64,000 nt of DNA from JAABVY01 sp964627935 (GCA_964627935.1 CAZVLB010000009.1:110971-174970), one strand, 5' to 3'; shown: positions 36,801 through 46,174, counted from the first letter of the stretch. The notes: generated by a model from the sequence alone, not told the origin. Numbers and translations are program-made.

Positions 36801-38376
36801 CGGTGCGATTGGCAAAGGTAATTTTGCCTTCCAGATTCATTTCATAAATGCCCTCCGGCAGGAGGTCTGCCATTTCACGGAATCGAGCCTCGCTTATTTT
36901 TAGACGACGCATAGCCCGGGCATACATGATATTGGCCGCCACAACCATAGCCAGAAGGCCTATCAGGATAACAATAATGGTGCTGCGGTTTTCCCAGAAG
37001 ACAATCTTGAGACGGTCAAAAAAGCCCACGCGATTCATGGTCAATAAAGAGGAATGCTGACTGCCGGTAAAGAGATAAACAGGCTCACTGTTTTCTGTCC
37101 GATAATTCAAATTTTCAAAAGCAGTGTATCTGTGGGGAATTTCCAGTTGCTTTTTGAATTCCATGGAATAGAAGGCCGTGCCATTGTTTACCTCTACCAT
37201 ATAGGAAGAGTCGGTTTGCCCGGGCAGCATGATCTTGCCGGCGAAATTCCGGAAATCGGTCGCATTGGATTCCGCCATAAGTTTTAAACCGGGATCATAG
37301 ATCAATATTTTGCCTTCCTGGGTAAGGCAGTAGAGATGTTCGCCCGAGCCCTGATACTTATCCAGGAAAATCTGCCGTATGCGATGATCCAGGGGCACTG
37401 ATTTCAGTATCTGCCCATCATTTGTGATCAGCGACAGGCGATGCTCCGTATCCGGCAGGTCAAGCGTATCATCCGGATTCAAAAAGGGCAGAGAATGAGT
37501 TATATAATAGAGAGAGTTTGTGGCCTTCAGCAGATTTACCCCGGAATATTCCACTGAGATGATCTTGTTTAAAAGCAGATTGCCATTGGAATCAACTCGC
37601 GAAAGATAGGCGAACATGTCACTGTAATTACTGTCCGATACCCCGTTTTTGGGATTGTAAGTGGAAAAAATAATCGATGGCTCGAGCGAATCGCGGCAGT
37701 CGAATGTGTTTTTCTCTCCGATGGATGAGGCTGAGGGCAGAACCCATTCAATCTCAAGTTCAGCAGGTTCAATGCAGTAGACCTCGCGCGGATAAAGATC
37801 ACGGGCCGGGTTTACATAGAAAAAGGCTTCATCTCTGCCGTCAAAATCATAGTCGCTTACAAGAATAGGTGAAACTCCGGCTTCCCATCTGTCATTGCCG
37901 TTCCTGTCAGAGCCGCTGGTCAGGTACAGCAGATCGATTTTATCACTGCCGGGGATCACAGTGGCCACAAAGGCGGAATCATTACGGCAACATCCCAGGA
38001 TAATTCCGGTAAATCCGCTGCGATGATCCCTGTAAAAAGCGTAGCTGTTTATTGTAATCCTGATCGGATCCTGATCATAAGCCTGATTCATGGAAAGATC
38101 CGTGTACAATAGACTCGAATGTTCATTGCTATGCGGGGGAGAGTTGCGAACATGAACAATCAGTGCGCTGTCCAGAAGGGTTGATCCTTCAGGCAGATAG
38201 CGAAGCGGATCGGTAACTGTCCGCGACTGCTTACCGGGTTCAATGAATGAAATTTCCTGCCAGTTATAGGGCAGCGATCTGAGTTCACGGCCATAATCGA
38301 TATCGATCTGATCGACCGCAAGCGTTTCGCCGACAAACAGGCTGAGTGCAATAAATATGATTAGCAGGGTCTTCAT
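33862..38376 (-). CDS. Multi-PAS sensor histidine kinase sharing the unrecognised sensor domain
   Basis: A 1504-residue membrane kinase if started at the ATG 38374-38376, which gives a signal peptide ending GETLA; the frame is open to an ATG at 38487. Neither has a clear ribosome site. Residues 21-460 are an extracytoplasmic domain homologous to that of the kinase at 18862: RNDSAF (131-136), SDYDFDGRDEAFFYVNPARDL (174-194) and CIEPAELEIEW (201-211). A membrane helix follows at about 465-485. Six PAS modules then run from about 495 to 1275; the second (FHDSPIIISEEDYSEAIAYL) is the same variant as in the hybrid kinase at 46361. The H box has His1292 (GFAHEIRNSLFPV), N box NLLLNSVDAL, DNGEGIP and GTGIGLAL. 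Its partner is the NtrC-type regulator 42 bp downstream. Confidence 0.92.
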   Translation of the reverse strand: MKTLLIIFIALSLFVGETLAVDQIDIDYGRELRSLPYNWQEISFIEPGKQSRTVTDPLRYLPEGSTLLDSALIVHVRNSPPHSNEHSSLLYTDLSMNQAYDQDPIRITINSYAFYRDHRSGFTGIILGCCRNDSAFVATVIPGSDKIDLLYLTSGSDRNGNDRWEAGVSPILVSDYDFDGRDEAFFYVNPARDLYPREVYCIEPAELEIEWVLPSASSIGEKNTFDCRDSLEPSIIFSTYNPKNGVSDSNYSDMFAYLSRVDSNGNLLLNKIISVEYSGVNLLKATNSLYYITHSLPFLNPDDTLDLPDTEHRLSLITNDGQILKSVPLDHRIRQIFLDKYQGSGEHLYCLTQEGKILIYDPGLKLMAESNATDFRNFAGKIMLPGQTDSSYMVEVNNGTAFYSMEFKKQLEIPHRYTAFENLNYRTENSEPVYLFTGSQHSSLLTMNRVGFFDRLKIVFWENRSTIIVILIGLLAMVVAANIMYARAMRRLKISEARFREMADLLPEGIYEMNLEGKITFANRTAIEKLDYSYSDLEAGLSAFQMIAPKDRQRAIDNMDNIIKGEVHTGGEYEMMRKDGSTFPAILHSSLIESNGQPRGLRGVIIDITDRKTAMDQLRESEIRYRTLFHDSPIIISEEDYSEAIAYLKKLKAGGIEDLESHLKEHIPEAERAISLIKVLNVNTAALQTYEAESTEELIRHATQASTPRSRRSSIECLCAIERGQKSHSTEFESRTVKGNKLHLYVRVTVAPGSQNNPYRVLVSIIDISERVQAEQALRQSEEKYRLLVENVPASIAMVSDQGRFLFVNEVGAKYLGVNRNETIGKTMWDLFPQEIADRQVANVCKVIKREQQDMDESQTMVQGQLRWFSTSIQPIRGPHGKFDRALIIASDVTQRKVFEEKLRRSETRLRAIINSIDDLVFVISKTGEITYFEQSADRPQLIIRPDEFLGKHISDVLPANVSKPFMSILKQIASDGKTRQLDYALKRGSVEHWYSTKISALNSPDGSFWGVTAVARDISSMVEANKLLRAERDLTRSILETANSLIICLDENANIKVFNDECERVTGYTREEVLGKNWIEMFLPQPARHEGLQDFSNWVRYHPGDKYEGPIVTKTGETRIILWSNSAIINPHTEELTAIAIGHDITDRIRTEEALKNSEAKMAAQFNSIPVPTYTWKFDGDDFILIDHNLAAEQITGGGIKRALGMKLKELYGDRPDLIEDIYTCFKTRRDIHREMKYRYLTNDSEKYLLVSYGYVPDDIVLVHTQDITDRIHVEEEKIRQARDIAGGFAHEIRNSLFPVRGALSLIEKNFGRLASSNGDLLRYIKITDSAVTRAFELTKQISQYTKMETQYFPENVDLREIMDEMLKENAITLESEGIEVEHNGFDNIRVIANGKQLYQVLNNLLLNSVDALAKSSNPLIRISAVKINGIAEIRISDNGEGIPPENLSRIFEAFYSTRPDHGTGIGLALSKKIVDMYDGDIEVKSQPGQGAEFCVKLKCSNK

Positions 38377-38872
38377 AAGCAAGAATCCGGCACATGAGAT
38401 GAAAAAGCGGTAGCTGCGTATGGCCCGGGCCTTTTTAACTATTTTCCTCCATCTTAATATAGCCAATTGCCCTTTCTTTCCAAGCATTTTTGGGTGTTTA
38501 AATCCATTTTTTAAAATCCACTAAACCGGAGTTGCATTACTAATGGATTGAATTGTGTAAAATCTACAACCTGAATGCGACATAGTTTAGAGGTTGAATA
38601 TACACAATCAAAAATTCGAAGATCATGAGATTTTGTCTAAGTTCTTAAAAATCTTGACGGTATGCTATTTTAAAATCGCTCATTGTTTGGCAAGTGATTT
38701 GGATACCATATGAGTGGGAGGGTGGCATGCCACGTGTCTGTCGCCTCGGATTAATAACTGGGACCTTAATCCACAATTCTTATCAGGAGAACACACTTCG
38801 ACATCCATAGGAATGGATCAGGTCAAAATTTGCAGAACCCTTATAGCCTTTTGAGATTGGGGAGGTGCGATA
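38377..38872. other. Divergent regulatory region between the multi-PAS kinase and the vWA-HYR protein
   Basis: About 500 bp. It includes the possible N-terminal extension of the kinase (to 38487). A perfect 12-bp palindrome GTGGCATGCCAC (38722-38733) lies about 140 bp before the plus-strand gene and could be an operator. GGGGAGGTG at 38860-38868 is the ribosome site of that gene. I could not place a promoter with confidence on either strand. Confidence 0.4.
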
Positions 38873-41800
38873 ATGCCAAGATTTAAAAGGGTTGCCCTGT
38901 TCTTCTTCTCTTTGCTTTTTCTAACGTCTTTTGCCAACGCTGAAATTTATGGTCCACCCGAGGACCCATTCGACACCGAATGGATGGAGGGTGACGGCCG
39001 TAAAGAGGGGGGCAGAGATACATTCACACCGGATACCGCCTTAACCGTTACTCAGCTGATCCACAGCGGATTTCCCACGATTGTTACCTATGTCGATGTG
39101 GTTGATGAAAACGGTGATGCCATTCCGGGCCTGACCGAAGATGATTTCTGTGTCTATCAGGATGGGGTCGAGATCGGATCGTTCACGGTTGACTCGATCC
39201 TGGGCGACAGCTGTATCACATCGGTCTGCCTGGTGATGGATATTTCGGGCAGTATGTGTTTCGGCGATCCCGATCCATTGATCGGCGCCAAGCAGGCCGC
39301 TCATGAATTCGTCAACAACATGGACCCCTTCGATCGTGTGGCCATTGTCACATTTTCAGATTGTGTGGACACGTTGATTGATTTTACCAGTGACCAGACA
39401 GCCCTGCATAATGCTATCAATACCCTTTCCTGCCAGAACAGAACAGCCGCTTTCGACGGCATCTGGCTGGGTGTCGATTTGGCCGCGACTGAAATTGGCA
39501 GCAAAGCTGTTATAGCCTTTACCGATGGCCAGGAAAACAACAGCCAGCGCTGCTGGCCTCCGCCCAACGGAATTCCGTATTATGATGATGATTCCACGCT
39601 GATTTGCGATAAGGCCAATGCGGCCGGTATTCCGATTTATACAATCGGTTTGGCCGTGCCGGTCTGGGTGGAAGATATGATGGAGGCTTTTGCCAACGGC
39701 ACCGGCGGATTCTATACCTATGCGCCGTCTGCGGATGATATGGAATTCGTTTACACCAAAATCAAGGAAAGACTTTGCAAACGCTACATTATAACCTATA
39801 ACAGTCCGGATACGATTCAGGACGGCGATCTGCATGAGGTCGTGATCTGTCTCAATGAAAACGGCACCTGCACATTCAATGCCGAATCTCATTGCGACAC
39901 AGCCTACTACCAGGAAACTGCGCCGCCCTCGATCAGCCTCACTCCGCCCACCGAGGAACTCGGCGATACCTGTCAGCCGATCAACACCGGCCTGGAAATC
40001 TGCGCCGACATCGTCGATATGAGCGCACCCTATATCCAGACAGTCAAGCTGTTCTACAAGACATCAGAACAGCCGTCATATACATCGGTCATAATGAATA
40101 ACACCTCCGGTGACACCTATTGCTATACCATTCCGGATGCCGATGTCGCCTGTGGGCCGGAAGTACAATATTATATAACCGCCTCGGATGGCCAGCAGAC
40201 CGTATCCGATCCGCCGGTCAATCCACAATCAAATCCTCATGTTATCGACATCTGTCCAAACGAACTGCCGGTTTGCAGTCTGCCGTCGGACACAACCATA
40301 TTCCTGTGTGACCTGAGCCAGGTATGCCTGCCTGTAAGCGCCACGGATACTGATGGTACGATTACCGGATGTGCCGTCGTTTCCGGCCCCGGATCGGTCA
40401 GCGGCGGTAACTGGTGCTACACTCCGACTGGCAGCGAGACTGTCAATGTCACCATCGAATGCAGCGATGACTGCGGTGATGTCTGCCAGGGTTCGTTTAC
40501 TGTTGAGTTCCTGTATAATCAAGCGCCCGTTTGTAATGTACCTGATGATGCAGGTTATTTCGTTTGCGCCGATACGACATTTGCGATACCAATAGGCGCG
40601 ACTGATCCGGATGGCAATCTGTCGGGCTGTGCGATGACATCCGGACCGGGCAGTTTTGATGGTTCGACCTGGACCTTCACAACTGCAGGACCGGGAGCAT
40701 ACACCGGCATATTCACGTGTACGGATGATTGCGGAGAAAGCTGTACTGATACATTGACGATTACGGTTTCAATGAACAGCGCCCCGGTATGCGTGATTCC
40801 CGATGATCAGGCCTTTTTCATCTGCGATGATACAACATTTTCATTCGATGTTTCCGCCACAGATGTTGACAACAACCTGAGCGGGTGCGCAATGCTCAGC
40901 GGCCCGGGCAGTTTTGACGGCACAACCTGGACCTTCACGGCCGGTGCCAGCGGAGATTATGTAGCCGAATTCCAGTGTGAAGATGAGTGCGGAGCAGTTT
41001 GCGGCGGAACTCTTACCATTAGCATAACCAAAAATGAAGCTCCGGTGCTGACATGTCCGCCGGATATCGGCATAGTCTGCTCGGAATCCAGCGATCCGTC
41101 GAACACGGGAATGGCCACAGCCACAGACGATCATGATCCTGATCCACAAGTCAGCTACACTGATTCGGAAACAGCCGGAAGCTGTGTGCATGAAAAAACG
41201 ATTGCCCGAACCTGGATCGCTGTCGATGAATGCGGCGATTCGACCACATGTGTACAGACAATCACTGTTTCCGATGAAATCATTCCGGTCATAACCTGTC
41301 CGGCTGATATCAGCATAGACTGCACCGAATCGACCGACCCATCCAATACCGGTACGGCCACGGCGACCGATAATTGCAGTGCCGAAGCCGATATTGTCAT
41401 AACCTATGCCGATGTCCCTTCCGGCAATACAATCCAGAGAACCTGGACTGCCACCGATGAATGCGGCAACTACGCCCAGTGTGTGCAGACCATTACGATA
41501 GAGGATACTACACCGCCGACCATTACCTGTCCGGGCACGTTGAATGTCCAGTGCCTTGATGATGTGCCGGCTGCGGATATCGGGTTGGTAACAGCCGATG
41601 ACGACTGTGATGACAATCCGGTTGTGACTCATGTCAGCGATGTTTCCGACGGCAACACATGTCCGGAAACAATTACTCGTACATACAAGGCTACGGATGC
41701 TTATGGCAACGAAGCTGAATGTACGCAATTGATAGTAATAAATGATGATACCCCGCCCACGGTTTACTGTCCGCTGGATATCACGATCGACTGCTTGGAA

Positions 41801-44311
41801 TCATCAGATCCCTCCAATACGGGAGCTGCCGCGGCCAGCGATAATTGCAGCCAGAACGGCGATATTGCCATAACCTATACCGATGCTCAGAACGGTTATG
41901 TCATATCCAGGACCTGGACAGCCACCGATGAGTGCGACAATTCATCACAATGTGTGCAGACTATTACCATAGAAGATACCACACCCCCGACCATTACCTG
42001 TCCGGGCACGTTGAATGTCCAGTGCCTTGATGATGTGCCGGCTGCGGATATCGGGTTGGTAACAGCCGATGACGACTGTGATGACAATCCGGTTGTGACT
42101 CATGTCAGCGATGTTTCTGATGGCAACACATGCCCGGAGACAATCACGAGGACATATAGTGCCAGCGATGATTTCGGCAATACTGCGCAGTGCACGCAAT
42201 TAATCGTGGTCAATGATGATGTTCCTCCGACCATATATTGTCCGCCTGATCTAAACATTAATTGTGCCGCGTCAACCGATCCATCTAATACGGGCACTGC
42301 CGGAGCCAGCGACAACTGCAGCCAGAATGGCGATGTGGTTATCACTTATTCAGATGTACAAAACGGTTATGTGATCACACGTACCTGGGTTGCCAGCGAT
42401 GAATGCGGCAATTCCAGCCAGTGTGAACAGACCATTACAATAGAAGATAATACCCCGCCGCAGATTACCTGCCCGGATGATGTCGATGTTGAATGCTATG
42501 CCGATATACCACCTGTAAATATCAGTGCTGTAACTGTCAGCGATGATTGTGACGCCGATCCGGATGTGGTTCATGCCGGTGATGTTTCCGACGGCAATAC
42601 ATGCCCGGAGACAATCACGCGCACATATATGGCCACTGACGATTTCGGAAACAGCGCGCAATGTGATCAGATAATCGTGGTCAATGATATCACTCCGCCG
42701 GTAATCAGTTGCCCCGATGATATGACAATCGATTGTACCGAATCAACCGATCCGTCATATACCGGTTTCGCGACCGCAACCGACAACTGCACCGATCAGA
42801 CCCTGATCGTGATCGATTACAGCGATGTGCAGAACGGTGATGTGATCACGCGCACATGGACAGCCGCTGATGAATGCGGTAATGTCGGAAGTTGTCTGCA
42901 GACAATAACGATCCTGCCCAATGATCCGCCTGTCTGTGTGCTGCCGGATGACCAGACGTTCTTCGTCTGCGGCGATACGACATTCTCATTCGATGTCTAT
43001 GCCACCGATGATCAGGATGTGACCTGTGTTATGCTCTCCGGACAGGGTAGCTATGACGGCGCTGTGTGGACATTTACCACCGGTGGCCCGGGTGTTTATG
43101 CGGCTGAATTTGAATGCACAGATGAATGCGATGCCAGTTGTGTCGGATCGGTGGCGATAACGGTCGAATACAATTCGGCGCCATATTGCGAGCCGATTGA
43201 CGATATGTCAATTTTCCAGTGCTCGCCAACCGAAATCTGCCTGCCGGTCGTCTCGGGCGATGATGACAATAACCTGGTTTCCTGCGAAATCGTCAGCGGT
43301 CCGGGTGCGATGGTTAACGGAGAATGGTGTTACACTCCGGCTGGTTCCGAGACAGTCGATGTAACCATAAAGTGCACCGATGAATGCGGCGAATTCTGCG
43401 AGGAGAGCTTCCAGGTGGAATTCAATGTACATGATAAATGGGCCGTGATTTCAGTCGACAGGTCGGGATCTATGTCGCTGACCAATCTTTCCGGTCAGCC
43501 CCGTCTCGATCGCGCCAGGCTGGTGGCTCATGACGATATCGATAAGCTGCTGGATGATACTGATGCCGATTATCCGGGTGTTTACCAGGTTGCGGTGATG
43601 TATTTCAATAACAGCACAGGGATAGTGCTGGCCCAGGATTTCACGGATAACTCGACGTTATTGCATGATGCCGTGAATAATATCCCCGGACCAAAACATG
43701 ACACACCGCTGGCAGCGGCAATGTGCCAGAGCCATTGCATGATGCCCGACCTGGGTGGATGTATCCGCTACCTGTTCACTTATACTGACGGCCTGGAGAA
43801 TGCCAGCCAGCAGTTCGATATGTGCACGCTCTGCCAGCCCTGTGATTCTTACATGGGCACGGGATGGAATTATGACTGCGATCCGAACAATCCGGCATCA
43901 TGTACCGATTGGCAGATGTGTCTCAATGGTCAGTTGACAGCCAATGGCACCAACATCGTGCATTACTTCGGCGAGCCATTGAATCCGTTCGGAAAGGACG
44001 TCGCTCTCGAGGATCTGTATTTCCTCAAGAACACGGCTGAATTGAGCGATGGTACATTGTTCTACTACTCAGATCTCGAGCTGCCCGACTTCACCTGCGG
44101 CGATGCCAACGGAGATTACGGGGTCAATGTCAGTGACGCAGTATACATTATAAACTATGTCTTCGTGAATGGCCCGGCACCTGATCCGATGCAGGCAGCC
44201 AATGTCAACTGTGATTCGGGCGTTAATGTCAGCGATGCAGTCTGGATTATAAATTATGTATTTGTGGGCGGTCCGGAACCATGTGCCGACTGTCCCATGA
44301 TCGTTAAATAA
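38873..44311 (+). CDS. Secreted vWA - HYR/Ig repeat - vWA - dockerin-like protein (1812 residues)
   Basis: A large exported adhesin-like protein. Signal peptide 1-23 (ending FANA). The first von Willebrand A domain is at about 105-330 with MIDAS DISGS at 123-127. Then come alternating cysteine-rich beta modules: five of one type opening PVC..P-D (first near 465) and eight HYR-type modules opening TCPxD or similar, most with NTGTA and DECGN motifs. The second vWA is at about 1522-1720, MIDAS VDRSGSM. The C terminus from about 1740 has two dockerin-type repeats (GDANGDYGVNVSDAVYIINY, VNCDSGVNVSDAVWIINY). Cysteine content is very high, implying disulfides outside the cell. Two HYR copies are identical over 131 bp, so the array was copied recently. 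It is divergent from the kinase at 33862 and may be under its control. Ligand binding through Mg/Ca in the vWA domains is expected. Confidence 0.9.
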   Translation: MPRFKRVALFFFSLLFLTSFANAEIYGPPEDPFDTEWMEGDGRKEGGRDTFTPDTALTVTQLIHSGFPTIVTYVDVVDENGDAIPGLTEDDFCVYQDGVEIGSFTVDSILGDSCITSVCLVMDISGSMCFGDPDPLIGAKQAAHEFVNNMDPFDRVAIVTFSDCVDTLIDFTSDQTALHNAINTLSCQNRTAAFDGIWLGVDLAATEIGSKAVIAFTDGQENNSQRCWPPPNGIPYYDDDSTLICDKANAAGIPIYTIGLAVPVWVEDMMEAFANGTGGFYTYAPSADDMEFVYTKIKERLCKRYIITYNSPDTIQDGDLHEVVICLNENGTCTFNAESHCDTAYYQETAPPSISLTPPTEELGDTCQPINTGLEICADIVDMSAPYIQTVKLFYKTSEQPSYTSVIMNNTSGDTYCYTIPDADVACGPEVQYYITASDGQQTVSDPPVNPQSNPHVIDICPNELPVCSLPSDTTIFLCDLSQVCLPVSATDTDGTITGCAVVSGPGSVSGGNWCYTPTGSETVNVTIECSDDCGDVCQGSFTVEFLYNQAPVCNVPDDAGYFVCADTTFAIPIGATDPDGNLSGCAMTSGPGSFDGSTWTFTTAGPGAYTGIFTCTDDCGESCTDTLTITVSMNSAPVCVIPDDQAFFICDDTTFSFDVSATDVDNNLSGCAMLSGPGSFDGTTWTFTAGASGDYVAEFQCEDECGAVCGGTLTISITKNEAPVLTCPPDIGIVCSESSDPSNTGMATATDDHDPDPQVSYTDSETAGSCVHEKTIARTWIAVDECGDSTTCVQTITVSDEIIPVITCPADISIDCTESTDPSNTGTATATDNCSAEADIVITYADVPSGNTIQRTWTATDECGNYAQCVQTITIEDTTPPTITCPGTLNVQCLDDVPAADIGLVTADDDCDDNPVVTHVSDVSDGNTCPETITRTYKATDAYGNEAECTQLIVINDDTPPTVYCPLDITIDCLESSDPSNTGAAAASDNCSQNGDIAITYTDAQNGYVISRTWTATDECDNSSQCVQTITIEDTTPPTITCPGTLNVQCLDDVPAADIGLVTADDDCDDNPVVTHVSDVSDGNTCPETITRTYSASDDFGNTAQCTQLIVVNDDVPPTIYCPPDLNINCAASTDPSNTGTAGASDNCSQNGDVVITYSDVQNGYVITRTWVASDECGNSSQCEQTITIEDNTPPQITCPDDVDVECYADIPPVNISAVTVSDDCDADPDVVHAGDVSDGNTCPETITRTYMATDDFGNSAQCDQIIVVNDITPPVISCPDDMTIDCTESTDPSYTGFATATDNCTDQTLIVIDYSDVQNGDVITRTWTAADECGNVGSCLQTITILPNDPPVCVLPDDQTFFVCGDTTFSFDVYATDDQDVTCVMLSGQGSYDGAVWTFTTGGPGVYAAEFECTDECDASCVGSVAITVEYNSAPYCEPIDDMSIFQCSPTEICLPVVSGDDDNNLVSCEIVSGPGAMVNGEWCYTPAGSETVDVTIKCTDECGEFCEESFQVEFNVHDKWAVISVDRSGSMSLTNLSGQPRLDRARLVAHDDIDKLLDDTDADYPGVYQVAVMYFNNSTGIVLAQDFTDNSTLLHDAVNNIPGPKHDTPLAAAMCQSHCMMPDLGGCIRYLFTYTDGLENASQQFDMCTLCQPCDSYMGTGWNYDCDPNNPASCTDWQMCLNGQLTANGTNIVHYFGEPLNPFGKDVALEDLYFLKNTAELSDGTLFYYSDLELPDFTCGDANGDYGVNVSDAVYIINYVFVNGPAPDPMQAANVNCDSGVNVSDAVWIINYVFVGGPEPCADCPMIVK
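41516..42117 (+). repeat. 131-bp exact direct repeat inside the HYR array
   Basis: Positions 41516-41646 and 41987-42117 are identical by direct reading, offset 471 bp (157 residues, two HYR modules). The flanks differ at synonymous and non-synonymous sites. Other modules (for example 41340-41480 against 42280-42440) are similar but diverged. Confidence 0.9.
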
Positions 44312-44327
44312 CCTCTCATACACGTCG

Positions 44328-44363
44328 ATCTGCCCGTCCTTGGAAAGGTTGGGGCGGGCAGAT
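44328..44363 (+). terminator. Hairpin after the vWA-HYR gene
   Basis: Arms 44328-44336 and 44355-44363 pair over 9 bp (ATCTGCCCG/CGGGCAGAT), extended by further G-C and G-T pairs inside. It starts 17 bp after the stop. No long T run follows, so it is a weak intrinsic terminator or a transcript-end stabiliser. Confidence 0.6.
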
Positions 44364-44684
44364 TAAACTGAAGGGGAGATGGGATTATAAGCAAAGTTAG
44401 TATCAGCAAAATTTAACCAAAGGGGTTCTGATCTTATACCAAAAGGGGGTCAAATCTTAGCAGGGGCTGTCGCCGAGAGCGGTGTCGGCATTTATCCCAG
44501 AACGGATAGCAGGCTAAAAATCCTGTCCGCAAATTCTCTGCGGTCCAAATGACTCGGTCCCAGAAACCTGGTCGTTACCTTTAACCCCGCTGGCGGCAGC
44601 CCTTTTTATGTTAAATTCCCATTAACTCCTCAAAAATCCAATAAACCTCTGGAAATTTAACTTAATAATTATTATTGTAGCCGC
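44364..44684. other. Gene-free stretch with a tandem imperfect GGGGTC/ATCTTA repeat
   Basis: Two copies of a roughly 20-bp sequence (44417-44436 and 44439-44459; both contain CCAAA, GGGG, TC and ATCTTA) lie head to tail, followed by short stems (CCGCA/TGCGG near 44530-44546). This looks like debris of a small mobile or REP-like element. No frame of note is present. Confidence 0.35.
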
Positions 44685-46073
44685 ATGAAAATCATCAGGA
44701 ATGTAGAAGATGTCATAAATCCGGATATAATCAAGCCCCGCAGCGTGATATACAGCTCCGGCAATGCCGCCACTCCCCAGGTGCTGCTTGAACAGCTGGC
44801 CAAAGATCTTTCGATCAAAAACATAGCCCTTTTCGGCGTGCTATTGCTGGGTGATCGTATCAAACCTCTTTTCAGCGAGGAACGCTGCAAAACCCTCACT
44901 CATCGGGTAATCTTCAACAGCTACCTGACCCGTGAGGCAGTTAATCGCGGCTGGGCCAAGTATCATCCCATGCATCTTTCCGAGATCCCGCGTTATGCTC
45001 CCGAGCCGGATGGTCCCACGGTGGTTATGCTCTCAGTTCAGGGGCCGGATAATGGCGGTTTTTACAGCCTGGGAACAACTGTTGAGGCTGTATTGGCGGC
45101 GATCAGGTCTGCTCGCGATAAGGGCGGTATTGTAATCGCCGAACGAAATGCCCGGATGCCTTTTGTGTTGGGAACTGTAATCCCGGAACGATATATAGAT
45201 TATCTCATCGATGTCGATTATTCTCTGCCCAAAAGCCCGGTGCAGGAGCCGGATGATCGCGCAATCAGGATCGGGGAGATAATTGCCTCATTGTATGTTG
45301 ATGACGGCAGCGGCAAGGAGGCCGGATCGACTCTGCAGTATGGTATCGGCGAAGTGCCCGAAGCGGTTACCGCGGCAATTCTAAAAAAGGGCGTCTCCGA
45401 CCTGGGTATTCATACCGAACTTTTTGCCACAAGCATGGCCCGTCTGGTGCAGGCCGGAGTTGTGACCAACAAATGGAAAAAACGCATAAATTTCTCGGTT
45501 TCATCGATTTTTCTGGCGGCAGAGCAAGCCGGTTACGAATGGCTCAACTACAATTCCGCCGTGCAGAGCCGTCCCTGCGATTATACCAATAATGTCTTCA
45601 TGATAGCCCAACAGCCCAAGATGGTGGCGATCAATTCCGCCATTGGGGTGGATCTTCACGGTAATATCTGGGCCGATTCGCTGGAAGCCCGCAATGTCTA
45701 CAGCGGCATCGGCGGGCAGGCTGATTTCATTCGCGGGGCACAATATTCCCCCGGCGGGGTGGCGATTATCGCCATGAAATCAACTACCAGCAAGGGCCGT
45801 TCAAAGATTGTTGACCGCTGCCCGGCAGGTATTACAACAACCGCCATACCGGCTGACCGTGTTATAATCGTTACTGAAAACGGCGCTTTTGATCCAAGAA
45901 GCCTGAGTATAGGCGAACGAGCAGTAGGAATCGCCCACCTGGCAACCCCGGATGAACGGGATAAATTATTAAAAACGATTCGTGAAGATCGGTCGTTCCA
46001 CAGGCCCGAATCGGCGTTGCATAAGGGCGTACCCGGATTTATCCCCTACGAAAAAGCAATCCGAAATCTTTAA
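44685..46073 (+). CDS. Acetyl-CoA hydrolase/transferase-family CoA-transferase (4-hydroxybutyrate type)
   Basis: A 462-residue cytoplasmic CoA-transferase that would move CoA between acetyl-CoA and another short-chain acid. The N-terminal half has VQGPDNGGFYSLG, and the core has LQYGIGEVPEAV, then GIHTELFATSM near residue 243 with the region that holds the catalytic Glu. IGGQADFIRGA near 340 is the family's C-terminal fingerprint, followed by ITTTAIPADRV and a final P-G-F-I-P-Y. Length fits the 430-500 range of 4-hydroxybutyrate/butyrate CoA-transferases. It stands alone between the vWA protein and a hybrid kinase, so the acid it serves is not indicated. A hairpin of 7 bp (46099-46120) lies 25 bp after the stop with a T-rich tail and probably ends the transcript. 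Confidence 0.9.
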   Translation: MKIIRNVEDVINPDIIKPRSVIYSSGNAATPQVLLEQLAKDLSIKNIALFGVLLLGDRIKPLFSEERCKTLTHRVIFNSYLTREAVNRGWAKYHPMHLSEIPRYAPEPDGPTVVMLSVQGPDNGGFYSLGTTVEAVLAAIRSARDKGGIVIAERNARMPFVLGTVIPERYIDYLIDVDYSLPKSPVQEPDDRAIRIGEIIASLYVDDGSGKEAGSTLQYGIGEVPEAVTAAILKKGVSDLGIHTELFATSMARLVQAGVVTNKWKKRINFSVSSIFLAAEQAGYEWLNYNSAVQSRPCDYTNNVFMIAQQPKMVAINSAIGVDLHGNIWADSLEARNVYSGIGGQADFIRGAQYSPGGVAIIAMKSTTSKGRSKIVDRCPAGITTTAIPADRVIIVTENGAFDPRSLSIGERAVGIAHLATPDERDKLLKTIREDRSFHRPESALHKGVPGFIPYEKAIRNL

Positions 46074-46174
46074 ATTCTACCAGTTTCATTAACATTTAAC
46101 TCCATATTCCTGAATGGAGTATGAGATTTTAATTTGTTTCCGGGGGCTTAAATAACTCAAATAAAGTCCTTATT

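Noticed and set aside
38680..38735. GG-rich stretch that might be a sigma54 promoter before the vWA-HYR gene
   Set aside because: The spacing between GG and the next GC-type pair does not fit -24/-12; no full consensus found here or before the giant gene.
40841..41728. Minus-strand frames opposite the vWA-HYR gene (also 41945-42199, 42350-42661)
   Set aside because: Repeats of one another that only reflect the HYR modules on the coding strand.
40390..42950. Regular repeats that might suggest a CRISPR or satellite array
   Set aside because: The repeats keep the reading frame, are about 80-157 codons long and encode HYR/Ig modules; there are no short repeats with unique spacers.
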